Numbered from the stretch's first letter, positions 53,037-64,000 are shown. The stretch is 64,000 nucleotides of DNA from Anniella stebbinsi (GCA_029215795.1 JARDYH010000004.1:218854017-218918016), one strand, 5' to 3'. Notes: generated from the sequence alone by a model not told the origin. Numbers and translations: made by a program.

Positions 53037-53336
53037 AGAAAACTGAATGTGAGTTCATCCACAACTACGCAGAAACATTGGATCCTGCATCAACTGTTCA
53101 AATGGTTAAAATCTGGCACACAAGGTTGCGTTCAATGTGAACACAATGCAAACATTCCATGCACCCGGGAGAAAACTTACTGTGGAAAAATGATCACAGC
53201 ATTAGGGAAATAGCATGTTCATCCACCTGGAACTTTACCCAGCTCAGTGACAAACGTGTTCAAATTCAGCGCAGAGGCTTTTGCCGGAAGCCATTTATTG
53301 CGTTATTGTTCATTTTTATCGAATGCATGGTTTGAG

Positions 53337-53415
53337 ATTGTGTTTGTGCGACACTGTAAATGGCGCTGGAAGGGCGGGATATACATTTCAATATAAATAA
53401 GATTAAATAAACAAG
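53337..53415 (+). mobile_element. L2 3' terminus
   Basis: TGTAAATGGCGCTGGAAGGG, CGGGATATACATTTCAATAT, AAATAAGATTAAATAAAC fits the L2 end pattern. Confidence 0.6.
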
Positions 53416-55049
53416 CTTCCCAAGAGAACTGGAAACTGGCCTTCCGGTGGCCAACTCAGCCCTTTGTCCACTAAACCAAAGGTCACCAACCAATATTTGT
53501 TTCTCCTTCACTTCATTAAATTATACATCGTGACATGGCACTTGTCCCATAAAAGGCCAAACTAGGGCAGAATTCATGATAGCCAGCAGAGGTTGCTGGC
53601 TCTTGCTGGCACTGCCTTTTTATTCCAGCATTAAAAAGCACACCTCGAACTATAGAGGAATTTCATACACATATAGCACATGAAGGCGGAATATCAGCTT
53701 TCAAACACTCTTCCCCGTGCATGGACAGTGTTAAGAGAGAGCTACTCTTAACAATGACTAATTGGATTAGGAAGTTGCTTTTTAAATGAAAGCTTAAACT
53801 CTTACCATTTTGACATTTTTGGCACACACTCAATTGAGAAATGGGCTATAAAACTTTTGATTGCTACTTACATAATCTAATGTACAGGAAATACTTTTGG
53901 AAGGGCCTTAATCCCACGTATTTTATTGTTTAATAAAATGAACAGTAATTGTAAAAACTACACTTACTACATGATACATGAATGTCTATGAAATCAGGGT
54001 TGGTTTGGTGTGCGTGTGTGCGTTTTTTAGAAAATATTTTGTTTGCTTATGCACTTTATTTGAACAGTTTCCATGGTTATCACAGCTTTGGCTGATGAGG
54101 AGAAACCTACACCTGACATAATATTGGCACCGATATTACAAACAGTTAACAGCAAGCTACCAGCGACGTGGTCCTGTCATTTATCCAACATTCACAACTT
54201 GGGGAAAAAAAAGATGTTACTTTATCAGCTCTAGGCTGAGTTCATTAAAAAAAAACATTGCTGTCAAGTTGTGTGTGAGTGTGTGTTTTAAAGGAAGTAG
54301 TTTAATGTGCTTCCTAATGTGATTAACGGAGCTAATATGAAGAGAGGACCTCGTCCTAAAATTGGGATTCAAGATAGAGGTCTAAATTTAGCACATAGTT
54401 AGGCATGCTTAGTGCTGTCAGTTTTAGTTGACTTAAGCGTGCTTAGCCTCATGCTGGATTTAGGCCAACATGCCTAACACATAATAAATTATCAGAAATT
54501 GGGCAGTCAAAACCTTTATATGGATGTAATAGGCCACTCTGCCACCAGTTGTGAGAGTACATAGATCTAGTTATTGGCAGTGATTCTCATTCAAGCTAAT
54601 TGCATTTTATTAATGGCAAAACATCTAATATTTGTACTCTGAAAAACGGTCACTTATTTCTTGATCAGATAAAAAAAACAACAGCCAAGAAATGACACGG
54701 AGATTCAAGTGCTTAATCCTGCCCCAGAAACAGATATCAATGATCTAATTCTCTCACAGTTACAACTAAGAGAGTCTAATTTCCTTTATATGATGATATA
54801 GAACTTAAAACATGACTTTTGTATTAAATACAAATGTTTAGGAATTGTACTGGGTAATTAAGTAATGGAAATTGGAAGCATGGATTAAGTAATCTGGCCT
54901 TTTTAATGTGATTTGATTATCCTAATTACTGATTATTCTTGACATGTAAAGTATATAATGTGTATCAGAACATTAATAAATAATTTAAAAGGTAGAAACT
55001 TTACCAAGAAGCTATTATGGTGATTCTATTAGTGTTGGAAAATTTACTG
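53416..55049. other. No gene; possible conserved non-coding sequence
   Basis: 54440-55000 is AT-rich without repeat signature and with dense homeodomain-like words (AAGCTAATTGCATTTTATTA, TTGATTATCCTAATTACTGA). 53740-53900 is similar (GACTAATTGGATTAGGAAG). A short-repeat remnant (TTAGGCATGCTTAGTGCTG, GACTTAAGCGTGCTTAGCC) lies at 54400-54470. Confidence 0.25.
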
Positions 55050-55140
55050 GTTTTATTTATTTATTTATTTATTATTTATTTATTTATTTACTGCATTTCT
55101 ATATCACCCAATAGTTGAAGCTCCTCACAAAATCAAGGCT
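55050..55140 (-). mobile_element. L2 3' terminus
   Basis: (TTTA)n run followed by ACTGCATTTCTATATCACCC, AATAGTTGAAGCTCCTCAC, a reversed L2 end. Confidence 0.75.
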
Positions 55141-56716
55141 CACAGAATTCAGAACACCAGAGGATCAAGGCTCACAGAAACCTTGAGTAAAATCCAATGT
55201 AAAACCAACTTAGAGTAGACCCACTGAAATGAATGGGACGTAAGTTTTTTTCAGTTATTCTAAATACATCTCTATAAACATTCAAGCAAGATCTACACTA
55301 CTGCTTTATAACGGTTTATAACGGTATTGGCAACTGCTAAGGCCAATGACACATTCCATATACTGTTTTCAAATCACTTTCAAAGTGTTATATCCTGCTT
55401 GGTGTAGATCTGGCCTCAGTCACAGAGCAAAAGTTCACCTATACAATTTCTCCATCCACAGTTAAGGACTGAAGATTTCTAATATTAAATTTGCTTTTAG
55501 GAGATGCATGTGGGCAAGGCTTGTGGTTTGGGGAGCCTTGGAATCTTGTTATAAATATATTTTCACAGGCAGCTTGGGAGAAATCACTAAGCAACATCTA
55601 AGAAGCATAGACATCAAAAGTATCAGAAGTGCATGAACCTTGGACCACACTGTACAAGAGGCACTTTTCAAAATAAACACTTTTAGATCAAATCATAATA
55701 TTAATCTATTTTAAGGAAAAATAAAGCATCTGTTATACTATTAAGCACTTTTTGCATCAGTTTGGGTAACATACCAGGCGTTGGAAAGTAACACATCAAA
55801 GTAATGATACTTATCAAGGCCTAAATAACACTTATTGATGAGTAACAAATGTAAACCTTAGTAAGACCTAAGAAGAAGAAGAATCCCAAGAGATTTTTTA
55901 ACTTTTCACTTGAAACTGTAGAAGTTTCTAAGAAGCTTTGAAAACAAGTATTCAAGCTTTGCAACTCTGGTTCAAAACTCCCACAGATTTCTTATAAGAG
56001 ATTTGAGGAAAAGCAAAACCTAGCTCCCACATCTTGGCATCTTTTCCTTTGCACACGTTGTTTCTTACATGATTTGTACCTGGAATGTTCATCTTGCTGC
56101 CTACAAAGAAGGATGCAAAAGAGAGGTGAGAAGAAAAGGCACTGGAAGGAAAAAGGCCGCCTACACAGAAAATATTGACTGTTAGCCAGCACGACAGCTG
56201 GCTAGCATCTGGATACCAACAGCAGAATTGTAAATGATGGTACAGCAGTAATAACCCCCCATGGGCACTCATAGAGCGTCATCAGGCGAGCGTTTTATTG
56301 CATGCTCACTACTGGGCATTCACAGATTTTCACGGGTCCTATTCACTACGTTGTCCGCCTCCCATGCGTCTCTCGCCCCTTCTAGCCTTCTTCCCGTGAC
56401 AAAAAAAAGACCCTGGTATGTCTGATTTATTTTTAGAGATGGAACTTGCCACTATTCTCCTGCTACGTGCAGCCCACTGAATGGGACATGTGTTTGTTGT
56501 TTACTTCCTCTTTCTTCACCCTGAGAAAGAAGAAGTATTGAACAACAAAAGCAGGGGTGGAGAAGCGATGGTAGGGAACTGTGATTTCCCCCCAACTTAT
56601 GGAGCTAATCGTTTTACCAACAAGGGCAATTTCACACAAATTAGATTTAGCACTACTCACACTGGCTTTACCTAACTTAATGCCCAATCTGCAAAATATT
56701 CCTGGGTATTTAATAC
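55141..56716. other. No recognisable gene
   Basis: A short-repeat remnant (CCACTGAAATGAATGGGACG) lies at about 55210-55250. The minus-strand frames at 55952-56272 show no recognised domain. Confidence 0.35.
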
Positions 56717-57035
56717 TAGGCTGACCATCTGAAAAGGAGGACAGGGCTCATATAACTTTAACAGTTGTAGAGAAAAGGGAATTTCAGCCGGTGTCATTTG
56801 TATGCAATTAGTTCCTGGTGAAATTCCCTCTTCATCACAACTGTTAAAGGTGCAGGCACTATACTAGAGTGACCATATACAAAAGAAGGCAGGGCTCTGC
56901 AACTTTAACTGTTGTGATGAAGAGGGAATATCACCAGGAACTAATTTCATACAAATGACACTGGTTGAAATTCCCTTTTCTCTACAATTGTTAAAGTTAT
57001 ATGAGCCCTGTCCTCCTTTTCAGATGGTCAGCCTA
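56717..57035. mobile_element. hAT-type fold-back element, copy 2
   Basis: Ends TAGGCTGACCATCTGAAAAG and its exact reverse complement. Flanks TTTAATAC (56709-56716) and CTTAATAC (57036-57043) agree in 7 of 8 bases, an hAT-like target duplication. A second TIR-like word TAGAGTGACCATATACAAAA lies in the middle, so the right half (about 56866-57035) is itself a complete small MITE unit with inverted ends. Homologous to 21312-21989, without the nested MITE-A. Confidence 0.88.
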
Positions 57036-57180
57036 CTTAATACATAGTCAAAACTACATTAGTCCCCAGAGGCAGTGCAGGTTGCTGAGCAAACTAAGCC
57101 AATAATACCCTTGGAACTAGAATTAAAATGGTGGTTCTAGACAAGTGGTTCCAGACAGCACTTAACCTAGTCATATCCTT

Positions 57181-57252
57181 CCTCGTGGCTGATATCCAAG
57201 GTTTACTTAGAAGGTTTACCTCGTGGCTGATATCTAAGGTTTACTTAGAAGG
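57181..57252 (+). repeat. Local tandem duplication
   Basis: CCTCGTGGCTGATATCCAAG, GTTTACTTAGAAGG and the same with one change follow each other at about 37-base spacing. Confidence 0.8.
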
Positions 57253-57559
57253 AAGTCCTATGTAGCAAAATGTCCCCAACAATATAAATCAGTAGCTTCT
57301 TCCTTACAGTTTCCTTTTATTGCTTCCAATTTGAGGATGCCTGCAACAATAGCCATTTTAAAATTTAAACTTCATCACACATACACACACAAAAGCCTTG
57401 GGAAAATGATGGAAAGACAAAATAGAAAACACTGGGATGCAATGGACTGGCCACAATGTTGTCTGAATTCTCCATAAAGAGCGCGCGAACAAAGGATGGA
57501 AATTCTCGACCAAGGAGTTAGTAAGCTGATAGTATATTCCCATCAGCTTTAAGACATCA
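57253..57559. other. No recognisable feature
   Basis: Unique-looking. Confidence 0.4.
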
Positions 57560-57832
57560 AACAGTGCCGAGTATTTGGATGGCTTTAAAAGAGGGTTAGA
57601 CAAATTCCTGGAGGCGCAGGGCATCAATGGCTACAAGTCCTGATGGCTATGTGCTTCCTCCAGTATCAGTATCAATATCAGTTGCTGGGGAACATGGGCA
57701 GGAAGGTGCTATTGCACTTATGTCCTGCTTGTGGGTTCCCAGTCGACAGCTGGTTGGCCACTGTGTGAACCGAATGCTAAACTAGATGGACTCTTGGTCT
57801 GATCCAGTATGGCTCTTCTTAAGTTCTCATAT
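57560..57832 (+). mobile_element. CR1 3' end, second subfamily
   Basis: TTTGGATGGCTTTAAAAGAG, GGTTAGACAAATTCCTGGAG, CAATGGCTACAAGTCCTGAT, TAAACTAGATGGACTCTTGG, TCTGATCCAGTATGGCTCTT followed by a CTTAAGTTCTCAT tail. The minus-strand copy at 58489-59120 is the same subfamily in reverse. Confidence 0.85.
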
Positions 57833-58002
57833 TTAGTTAAATCTAAGATTATCTCCTGTGTTCCCTGCTCATATCCCCTTTCCTTTGTAGCTCCTTAACT
57901 CTGAAATATCTTCCATTTGACATATGATTCTCCTTTAGGAATCCATTCAAATGCTTCCATACGACTATGGAAGCATTAGCCTAGCTTTTCCTGATTGACT
58001 AC

Positions 58003-58052
58003 TTTTTTGTAAACCGCCCAGAGAGCTTTGGCTATGGAGCGGTATATAAATG

Positions 58053-58085
<33 letters not shown>
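58003..58085 (+). mobile_element. L2 3' terminus with (TAA)n tail
   Basis: GTAAACCGCCCAGAGAGCTT, TGGCTATGGAGCGGTATATA and about ten TAA units. Confidence 0.92.
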
Positions 58086-58224
58086 CTTCCATTTTAGATT
58101 CCTCCCCTTTCCTCCTTAACGTCTTTGATTTATGACTGTAAGGCTGCAGGGATATCCTGTTTTCTTTTTAAGATATGTACAGCATTTTTAAAACCTGTAC
58201 AGCATCTATAGGTTTGAGATTTTT

Positions 58225-58488
58225 TTAAATAAATAAACACATTTTATTATTTATACAGTATTTGTACCACACCCTTCAGTAGAAAATGCCTTCAGAGTGG
58301 CACTACAATCACTATAAACAATTTAGATCATAAAGCAGTAAATAAAAAATGTAACAAAATCAGGAATAAAACAGCAGAGGCAGAATAAAAGAGAGAAAGA
58401 AGATCTGAGAAAATACTTCCCCTGGCACTAGAAAGACGTAAGAGTGCGTTCCTTAGGGAGAACATTCCACAAATAGGGCACCACAGCA
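58225..58488 (-). mobile_element. L2 3' portion
   Basis: Reversed L2: AT tail and 3'UTR at 58225-58400, then ORF2 C-terminal region; on the minus strand CPICGMFSLRNALLRLSSAR corresponds to the PQLWNDLPxxARxxPTLxxF area. It ends where a CR1 begins. Confidence 0.7.
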
Positions 58489-59120
58489 TAAGAAGACCCT
58501 TACTGGATCTGACTGAGAGTCCATCCAGCCCAGCACTCTGTTGACACAGCAGCCTACCAGCTGTCGACCAGGGACCAACAAAGCAGGACATGGTGCAAGA
58601 ACACCCTCACACCCATGTTCTCCAGCAACTGGTGCACACAGGCTTACTGCCTCCGATACTGGAGGTAGCACATAACCATCAGGGCTGGTGACCATTGATA
58701 GCCTTCTCCTCTGGGAATTTATCCAACTCCCTTTTAAAGCCATCCAAACTGGGGGCCATCACTACTTCTTGTGGCAGCGAATTCCATAATTGAACTATGT
58801 GCTGTGTGAAGAAGTACTTCCTTTTCTTTGTCCTGAATCAGCTTCATGGGATGACCCCAGTTCTAGTATTTTGAGAGAGGGAGAAAAATGTCTCCCTATC
58901 CACTTTCTCCACACCATGCATAATTTTGTACACCTCTGTCAGCTTTCCCTTTAGCCTCCTTTTTTCCAAGCTAAACAATCCTAGCTGTTACAACCTTCCC
59001 TCATAGGGGAGATGCTTCAGCCCCTTAATCATTTTAGTTGCCCTTTTCTGCCCTTTTTCCAGCTCTATCATACATTTTTTTAGGTGTGGTGACCAGAACC
59101 ATACACAGCACAGAATGCCC
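58489..59120 (-). mobile_element. CR1 LINE, second subfamily
   Basis: AAGACCCTTACTGGATCTGA, GTCCATCCAGCCCAGCACTC is the reversed 3' end, then ORF2 C-terminal sequence in reverse (GTGGCAGCGAATTCCATAAT, TGTGTGAAGAAGTACTTCCT, CTTTTTTCCAAGCTAAACAA, GGTGTGGTGACCAGAACC). Truncated at about 59115. Stops are frequent; no long frame. Confidence 0.88.
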
Positions 59121-59640
59121 TTTCAACCGTCACCATCCACTTAACTTCAGAATGTGGCCAGAGCCTCAAATAACGAAAATCTCAATGCAAGGGAACGCCT
59201 GAGAAAAGACAGTCCACCAAGCGCCCAGACGCCAAGTTCTATCAATAACGATGTACGTTAAGGTTATTTTTTCTTAACCAGTCAAAACATATACGCAGGT
59301 AAAATGGCACATCTTTTCTCACATACTTTCGTCCACATTCCACTTTCTGCAAGAGAAATCGCCATCTTGTCTTGATTATGGCCAACACAACCGAAGACAG
59401 GAGTTGCTGGGGCGGGTGTGTGTGTGTGTGTGTGTGTGCGTGCGTGTGTGTTCCTTAGCTGCTGAAGGCTTTGAACAAAAGATGACTGGTCAAAGCTCCA
59501 CTTAGAATTATCTCAGCGAGGAAAAAGGGAGGAAGAAAAACATACTTGTGCATTTTAGCTAACAGGTGGTGCAGTTCACAACAATGAATGAATACGGCAC
59601 TTTTAAGACAAAAAAAAAAAGAAAAGAAAGACTCAAGTGA
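59121..59640 (+). other. No gene; (GT)n at 59415-59451
   Basis: Otherwise unique-looking. Confidence 0.4.
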
Positions 59641-59954
59641 GCACACTTGACCACAAGGCTCTTATCTTTCCATGCCTGGCTGCCTGGCCATTCTCCACTT
59701 CAATTACCAAGCCGCTATTATGCAAATGAGATGGAAGCCAGAAGCCGTGCACCTGTGTTTGCCTCCATATTTAATATTCCCAAAGAAGGTCTTAAATCCT
59801 GTTCTGAGGCAGACAAGCGTGCAGGAATGCTCAGCTCAGGTTACAGGCAGGCAGGTGAAGTACCTTTTCAACTGGGACAACGTTTGCAAGGAATTCAAAG
59901 GGACATAGAATACATAGCCTTGATCTCGGGGATAAGACCACTTGGCGCAATGTG
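59641..59954. other. Possible conserved non-coding element
   Basis: Repeat-free stretch with an octamer-like TTATGCAAATGAG (POU-type site, about 59717-59729), CACTTCAATTACC and GCACCTGTG (E-box-like). Conservation is untested. Confidence 0.2.
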
Positions 59955-60300
59955 TTTATTTAATTTATTTAGAGAGAGATTTTTTTTTATCCAGCTCTTT
60001 TAGCACCTATGCCACAGTCAGGGTGGCTTACATGGCTGAAAATCACAATAGCATTAATGCAATAATAAAAATATAACAAAGGCAGAGATCACAGATAACA
60101 ACGTAAACTTTACCCAAAACAGCAGGTATTTAGAAGGAAAAAGCCTGCCAGAAAAAAAAGTGTCTTCACCAACCTGTGAAAGGTAGAGAGGAAAGGAGAC
60201 AGCCGTGAATCACAGGACCAGAATATTGGTGCAGCTACTGAGAAGGCCCTGTATCTTGGACCAACCATGGCTCTACCCTAGGTCTGACAGAGAAAAGGGC
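59955..60300 (-). mobile_element. L2 3' portion, diverged
   Basis: GTTTATTTAATTTATTTAGA tail, AGTCAGGGTGGCTTACATGG (terminus), 3'UTR, then GTATTTAGAAGGAAAAAGCC, CTGCCAGAAAAAAAAGTGTC, CAGCTACTGAGAAGGCCC, the reversed ORF2 C-terminus. Confidence 0.72.
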
Positions 60301-60729
60301 TTTTCATTTTGGTTTTAGGAAGTGGGAAGAAAGGATAGAATGAGGGGATCCGTCCGGTATTATGGAACTATGCGCAATGTGTATGGATTACATATGGCTG
60401 AAAGTTCTGCAACTAGCAATGCAAAATCCAAAACAAAAACTGACTGGGTCCTGGCCAAAAACAGACTCATGAACACTAAGAGTGTAGTCTAAACTGCTGG
60501 CCAAAATGCATGTAGATATACTACCAGTTTTACCAAAAGAATGGGTAATACACCAGCTGTTAACCTTTATTGATTTGTTTGTTTATTTGTTATTGCATTT
60601 ACCTCCATCCAATTAGCCTGCCCCCTATGATTGAAAACACCTTCCCTTTTCTATCTATCAAGATGCCTCCAAATCCCTCCTCGGGACTAAATCCACTTCT
60701 TACTCAAAGCCTTGCATCGCCCACTATGG
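60301..60729. other. No recognisable feature
   Basis: Unique-looking. Confidence 0.4.
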
Positions 60730-60917
60730 GTGCACGAGTAACATGGCACAGCCCATGTTTTGCATATCAAAAGTTCCAAATTCAATCTCCAGTATCTCCA
60801 ATTAAAGGATCTCAGGCAACGGGACCACGAAAGATTTCTCTTTTAAATTCTAGGAAGCCACTGCCGTTAACCGGGGTTGGCAGTACCAGGCTAGATAGGC
60901 CAATCTTAGGACACAGT
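60730..60917 (+). mobile_element. tRNA-derived SINE, second type, cut by MITE-B
   Basis: AGCCCATGTTTTGCATATCA, AAAGTTCCAAATTCAATCTC, CAGTATCTCCAATTAAAGGA, ACCACGAAAGATTTCTC, CCACTGCCGTTAACC, TAGATAGGCCAAT has the order of a reptile SINE with tRNA head (canonical gcatgcagaaggtcccaggttcaatccc), ctccagttaaaaggat core and a gatggaccaa end. It stops at MITE-B. Not a tRNA gene. Confidence 0.75.
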
Positions 60918-61132
60918 GGCTCAATTCGGACGACACAATAAACAACTGGTGTGGGGGAAACAATCGTCAGTTGTTTTGGCTATTGTGTCATCCGAATGCT
61001 GCCATAGTCAACTCAGCGCTGATCCTCATCCACACCACAGTTGATTATTTATTACCATGTTGTTTGGGGAGTACCCCCTAGGGTTAGGGTTAGTCAACCC
61101 ACCATTGACTATCGTGTCGTCCGAATTGAGCC
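60918..61132 (-). mobile_element. MITE-B copy 3
   Basis: Ends GGCTCAATTCGGACGACAC and GTGTCGTCCGAATTGAGCC (perfect inverted repeats of 19 bases). Reverse orientation: TAGGGTTAGGGTTAG at 61079-61093 is the reversed telomere-like core. 215 bases, six fewer than copies 1 and 2. Confidence 0.88.
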
Positions 61133-62234
61133 ACTCAGTTGCCATGCAGTCTTTGAGGTGCTCAGTCTCTAAAACAGCGGTAGCATTTTACTGTAAAACT
61201 CTACAGTGCAAATAACGATATTCACCACCATCACCAGCACCCCGGATCTTTTCCACCCACAGTCCCTAGATGCTAATTTTTTAAAAGGGGAGATAAACAG
61301 TCAAATTCAGCTTTCTATGACACTGACGTGCAACGTATTTTCCTTGGGATTTTCGAAGATTATTTGTGTGTTTGTACAAGTTTGCCTGTATTATTCTTGG
61401 TAGTAAAATCATCTAGACAGAGCCGAAAGGAAAGGCATCAACTCTGAGGTGGGGGGAAACAGCTGGGTTAGAAGTCACCCTTGAGAAAAAGAATTTAAAA
61501 GCTATGTTTATACTTCAATTTAAGGGACTGGTTTTTTATATTATATTTTATTCTGCAGTTTCGTTTTAATGAAAAATGCCTATATTCTTGCTAAAAGGTT
61601 TTATTTCTCGGGCCTAGTACCCGGGGGAGTTCATAGAAATCAATTAAAGAAAAACATTTGAGAGCCCAACAAATGCAACACTTGAAAATATTAATGCAAG
61701 CTTCAAAGTTTTCTGTAGGAATCACTCTACTAAAATTTTATAGCCAAGTCATCGCTAAACAAGTTAACTTCAGCAATTATTGCCATTTGAAAAGAACCAG
61801 AGAAACTCCTCTGAGCTATATTTTAGAGAATTACAATGGAAAATCAGGAAACAAGTATATGACTGAGTTAGGGGATATTCCAACTCCATTTTTCCCTACT
61901 CTGCTTTTTATGACACTTATAGAGGGGTAAACAGAAGGGGCTGTGCAAATTGGTGGGCTGGCATCCAATGACGAAAATCATATGAGATGTTAACATTATA
62001 CCTATTATTTTTATGCTATGTACTCCCGGACTCTGAACTAATTACATGCAAATAATGGCAGTTTGCACCAACCACGAATGCTATAAAGTTGCAAACTTGA
62101 TTACAATAGTAGTTTCTGGCCAAGAACCAGTTCTGATGTTTCTTTTATCCTACTCACAACTTTAAAACAAGGGGGAAAAGTGAGAAAATACAATGTGGTG
62201 GGGCTCAATTCCTTTAACATTCCATCTTCTGTGT
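61133..62234. other. No recognisable feature
   Basis: AT-rich, unique-looking. Confidence 0.4.
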
Positions 62235-62296
62235 TTTTTAAAACCGCCGATTCTATTATATTCAGAGGTATATAAATGTTACAAATAAATAAATGG
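62235..62296 (+). mobile_element. Small L2-type 3' terminus
   Basis: AAACCGCCGATTCTATTATA, TTCAGAGGTATATAAATGTT, ACAAATAAATAAATGG: diverged L2 end. Confidence 0.55.
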
Positions 62297-62505
62297 AACA
62301 CACACACACACCTTCCTCACATTCAGGCTTGAAAAAAGCCACCCAATGGGGGCAATGGGAGACTCTGTTAAAGCTTCATGGCCATGAGGATGGATGGGGT
62401 GGTAATGCAACATGCGGTGAAGGTTAACCATTCACTCTTCAGCCGTGACTTCCGCCATCTCCTCTACACAGATATTAGGCTGCATGGGAGGGCATCGTCA
62501 TGTCT

Positions 62506-62661
<156 letters not shown>

Positions 62662-62685
<24 letters not shown>

Positions 62686-63558
62686 TAGTTATTTATTACC
62701 CGCCTCTCCCTCCGGATCGAGGCGGGGAACAACACCATCATAAAACACACAAAACTAATTAAAAATACATAAAACCAATATATCATTAAAATACCAATAA
62801 AACACCAATAAAACACTTAAAATTCATCTGAGTAGGCCTGCCGGAAGAGCTCAGTCTTTATAGATCGTTTAAATTCCTGAAGACTTGTAAGTTCACGGAT
62901 CTCTCCCGGCAGGTCATTCCATAATCTGGGAGCGGCAGAAGAGAAGGTCCTCTGGGTAACAGTTGTCAGTCTAGTTTTTGTTGACTGTAACAAATTCTTC
63001 CCAGAGGACCTAAGCGTGCGGGGCGGATTGTATGGGAGAAGGCGATCCCGCAGGTAACCTGGACCCAAACCATGTAGGGCTTTAAAGGTAATGACCAACA
63101 CTTTGTACTTCGCCCGGAAACTAACTGGCAGCCAGTGCAGAGATTTCAAAGCTGGTGTAATATGGTCACCCCTAGGTGTACCAGTGACCAACCTGGCTGC
63201 CATATTTTGAACTAGTTGAAGTTTCCGGACTAGGCACAGAGGTAGCCCTATGTACAGCGCATTGCAGAAGTCGAGTCTCGAAGTTACCAGCGCGTGCACT
63301 ACCGTCTTTAAGTCTTCCAACTCTAGGAAGGGGCGCAGCTGGCGTATCAGCCGAAGCTGATAGTAGGCACTCCTGGCCGTTGCATCTATCTGGGATGTCA
63401 TTTGGAGCGACGGATCCAGGAGCACTCCCAAGCTGCGAACACAGTCTTTCAGGGGGAGTGCAACCCCATCCAGAACTGGTTGACACACCTCCAACCCCAG
63501 GTTGTGGCCCTTGACAGCAAGCACCTCCGTCTTGTCTGGATTCAGCTTCAGTTTGAGA
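62662..63558 (-). mobile_element. L2 LINE, 5'-truncated, young
   Basis: Reversed L2: (TAA)n tail, TACCCGCCTCTCCCTCCGGA terminus, 3'UTR, then a clean ORF2 C-terminal frame (62817-63524) and a truncation at about 63558 within KLKLNPDKTEV. Near-identical at protein level to the plus-strand copy at 35021-36262. Confidence 0.95.
62817..63524 (-). pseudogene. L2 ORF2 C-terminal half, intact frame
   Basis: 235 uninterrupted codons after the catalytic motif: LDGVALPLKDCVRSLGVLLD, PSLQMTSQIDATARSAYYQL, VVHALVTSRLDFCNALYIGL, LVRKLQLVQNMAARLVTGTP, SLHWLPVSFRAKYKVLVITF, LGPGYLRDRLLPYNPPRTLR, SSAAPRLWNDLPGEIRELTS, ending AYSDEF. The frame is open across the point where the 35021 copy is shifted, so it shows the unshifted reading. 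The catalytic domain is lost by truncation, so the copy is not functional. Confidence 0.93.
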
Positions 63559-63617
63559 ATATGGGGTGACCCTGCCTACTACTGGCATGTGGTCCCTGAA
63601 ACACAAGAGAATCACAT

Positions 63618-63954
63618 TCATAGAATAGCAGAGTTGGAAGGGGGCTATAAGGCCATTGAGTCCAACCCCCTGCTCAATGTAGGAATCCACCTTAAAGCAT
63701 ACCTGTCAGAGGGCTGACCAGCTGCCTCTTGAATGCCTCTAGTGTGGGAGAGCCCACGATCTCCCTTGGTCATCGGTTCCATTGTTGTACTGCTCTGTCA
63801 GGAAGTTTTTCCTGAAGTTCAGTCGGAATCTGGCTTCCTGTAACTGGAATCCATTAGTCCGTGTCCTGCACTTTGGGATGATCAAGAAGAGATTCTGCCC
63901 CCCCCCCCCCCGTGTGACAGCCTTTCAAGTCCTTGAAGAGTGCTATCATGTCTC
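63618..63954 (-). mobile_element. CR1 LINE, 5'-truncated
   Basis: TCATAGAATAGCAGAGTTGG, AAGGGGGCTATAAGGCCATT (reversed tail and end), then TCTAGTGTGGGAGAGCCCAC, GTCAGGAAGTTTTTCCTGAA, AGTGCTATCATGTCTCCT. A C-run at about 63898-63911 replaces part of the canonical sequence. It stops near 63954, 60 bases behind the L2. Confidence 0.92.
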
Positions 63955-64000
63955 CTGAATGTGGCATTCGGGTTGAAAAATGAAAAAGGTCCCCCAGCCA

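Noticed and set aside
55992..56192. Minus-strand cysteine- and lysine-rich peptide near 56040-56110 as a growth-factor-like exon
   Set aside because: The acceptor-like TTCTTTGTAG is followed by competing frames and very early donor-like words; no known cysteine spacing is matched.

Overview
This window looks like non-coding DNA from a non-avian reptile, most likely a squamate (lizard). The evidence is the repeat content: L2 LINE copies, CR1 LINE copies ending in ATTCTATG-type tails, tRNA-derived SINEs whose 3' ends resemble L2, hAT and short-TSD MITEs, and many dinucleotide and trinucleotide microsatellites. I see no operon, no prokaryotic gene and no rRNA. I recognise no known host gene. A 91-bp minus-strand exon candidate (44205-44295) and two weaker terminal-exon candidates (33757-34053 minus, 8744-8946 plus) suggest that part of the window may be intronic.

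Layout. 1-3105: an L2 LINE whose 5' part (5'UTR and endonuclease) lies inverted against its 3' part (reverse transcriptase), as in a twin-primed insertion. 3106-6225: older MIR-like and L2 debris and a small hairpin MITE. 6761-7115: first copy of a CpG-rich 355-bp MITE, here called MITE-A. 7500-17000: mostly unique sequence with an LTR-like repeat, SINEs, a MITE and short hairpin repeats. 17037-18520: CR1 and L2 on the minus strand. 21312-26371: a dense cluster of DNA transposons, with an hAT-type fold-back element holding a nested MITE-A, a MITE with internal telomere-like repeats (MITE-B), a second hAT-type fold-back, and another MITE-B. 27292-33220: MITE-C, CR1, L2 and a third MITE-A. 34840-36755: two successive L2 insertions, the second with a tiny inverted 5' piece. 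37083-39115: CR1, MITE-C and L2. 39120-44640: mostly unique, with the best exon candidate. 44644-46530: a long CR1 and a degenerate tandem repeat. 46530-56700: mostly unique AT-rich sequence with L2 3' ends. 56717-64000: a second hAT-type fold-back, CR1 and L2 fragments, a SINE cut by MITE-B, a compound microsatellite, a young L2 and a CR1.

The elements interact as expected of autonomous and parasitic pairs. L2 encodes endonuclease and reverse transcriptase, and the SINE ends copy the L2 3' end. The MITEs carry no transposase and must have been moved by enzymes encoded elsewhere. The most interesting material is the MITE set: MITE-A with three copies, terminal inverted repeats, 3-bp target duplications and one empty site readable inside this window, and three MITE families sharing the terminal motif TTCRGANGACAC. 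No tools were run; all homology statements rest on reading and on memory of family consensus features.
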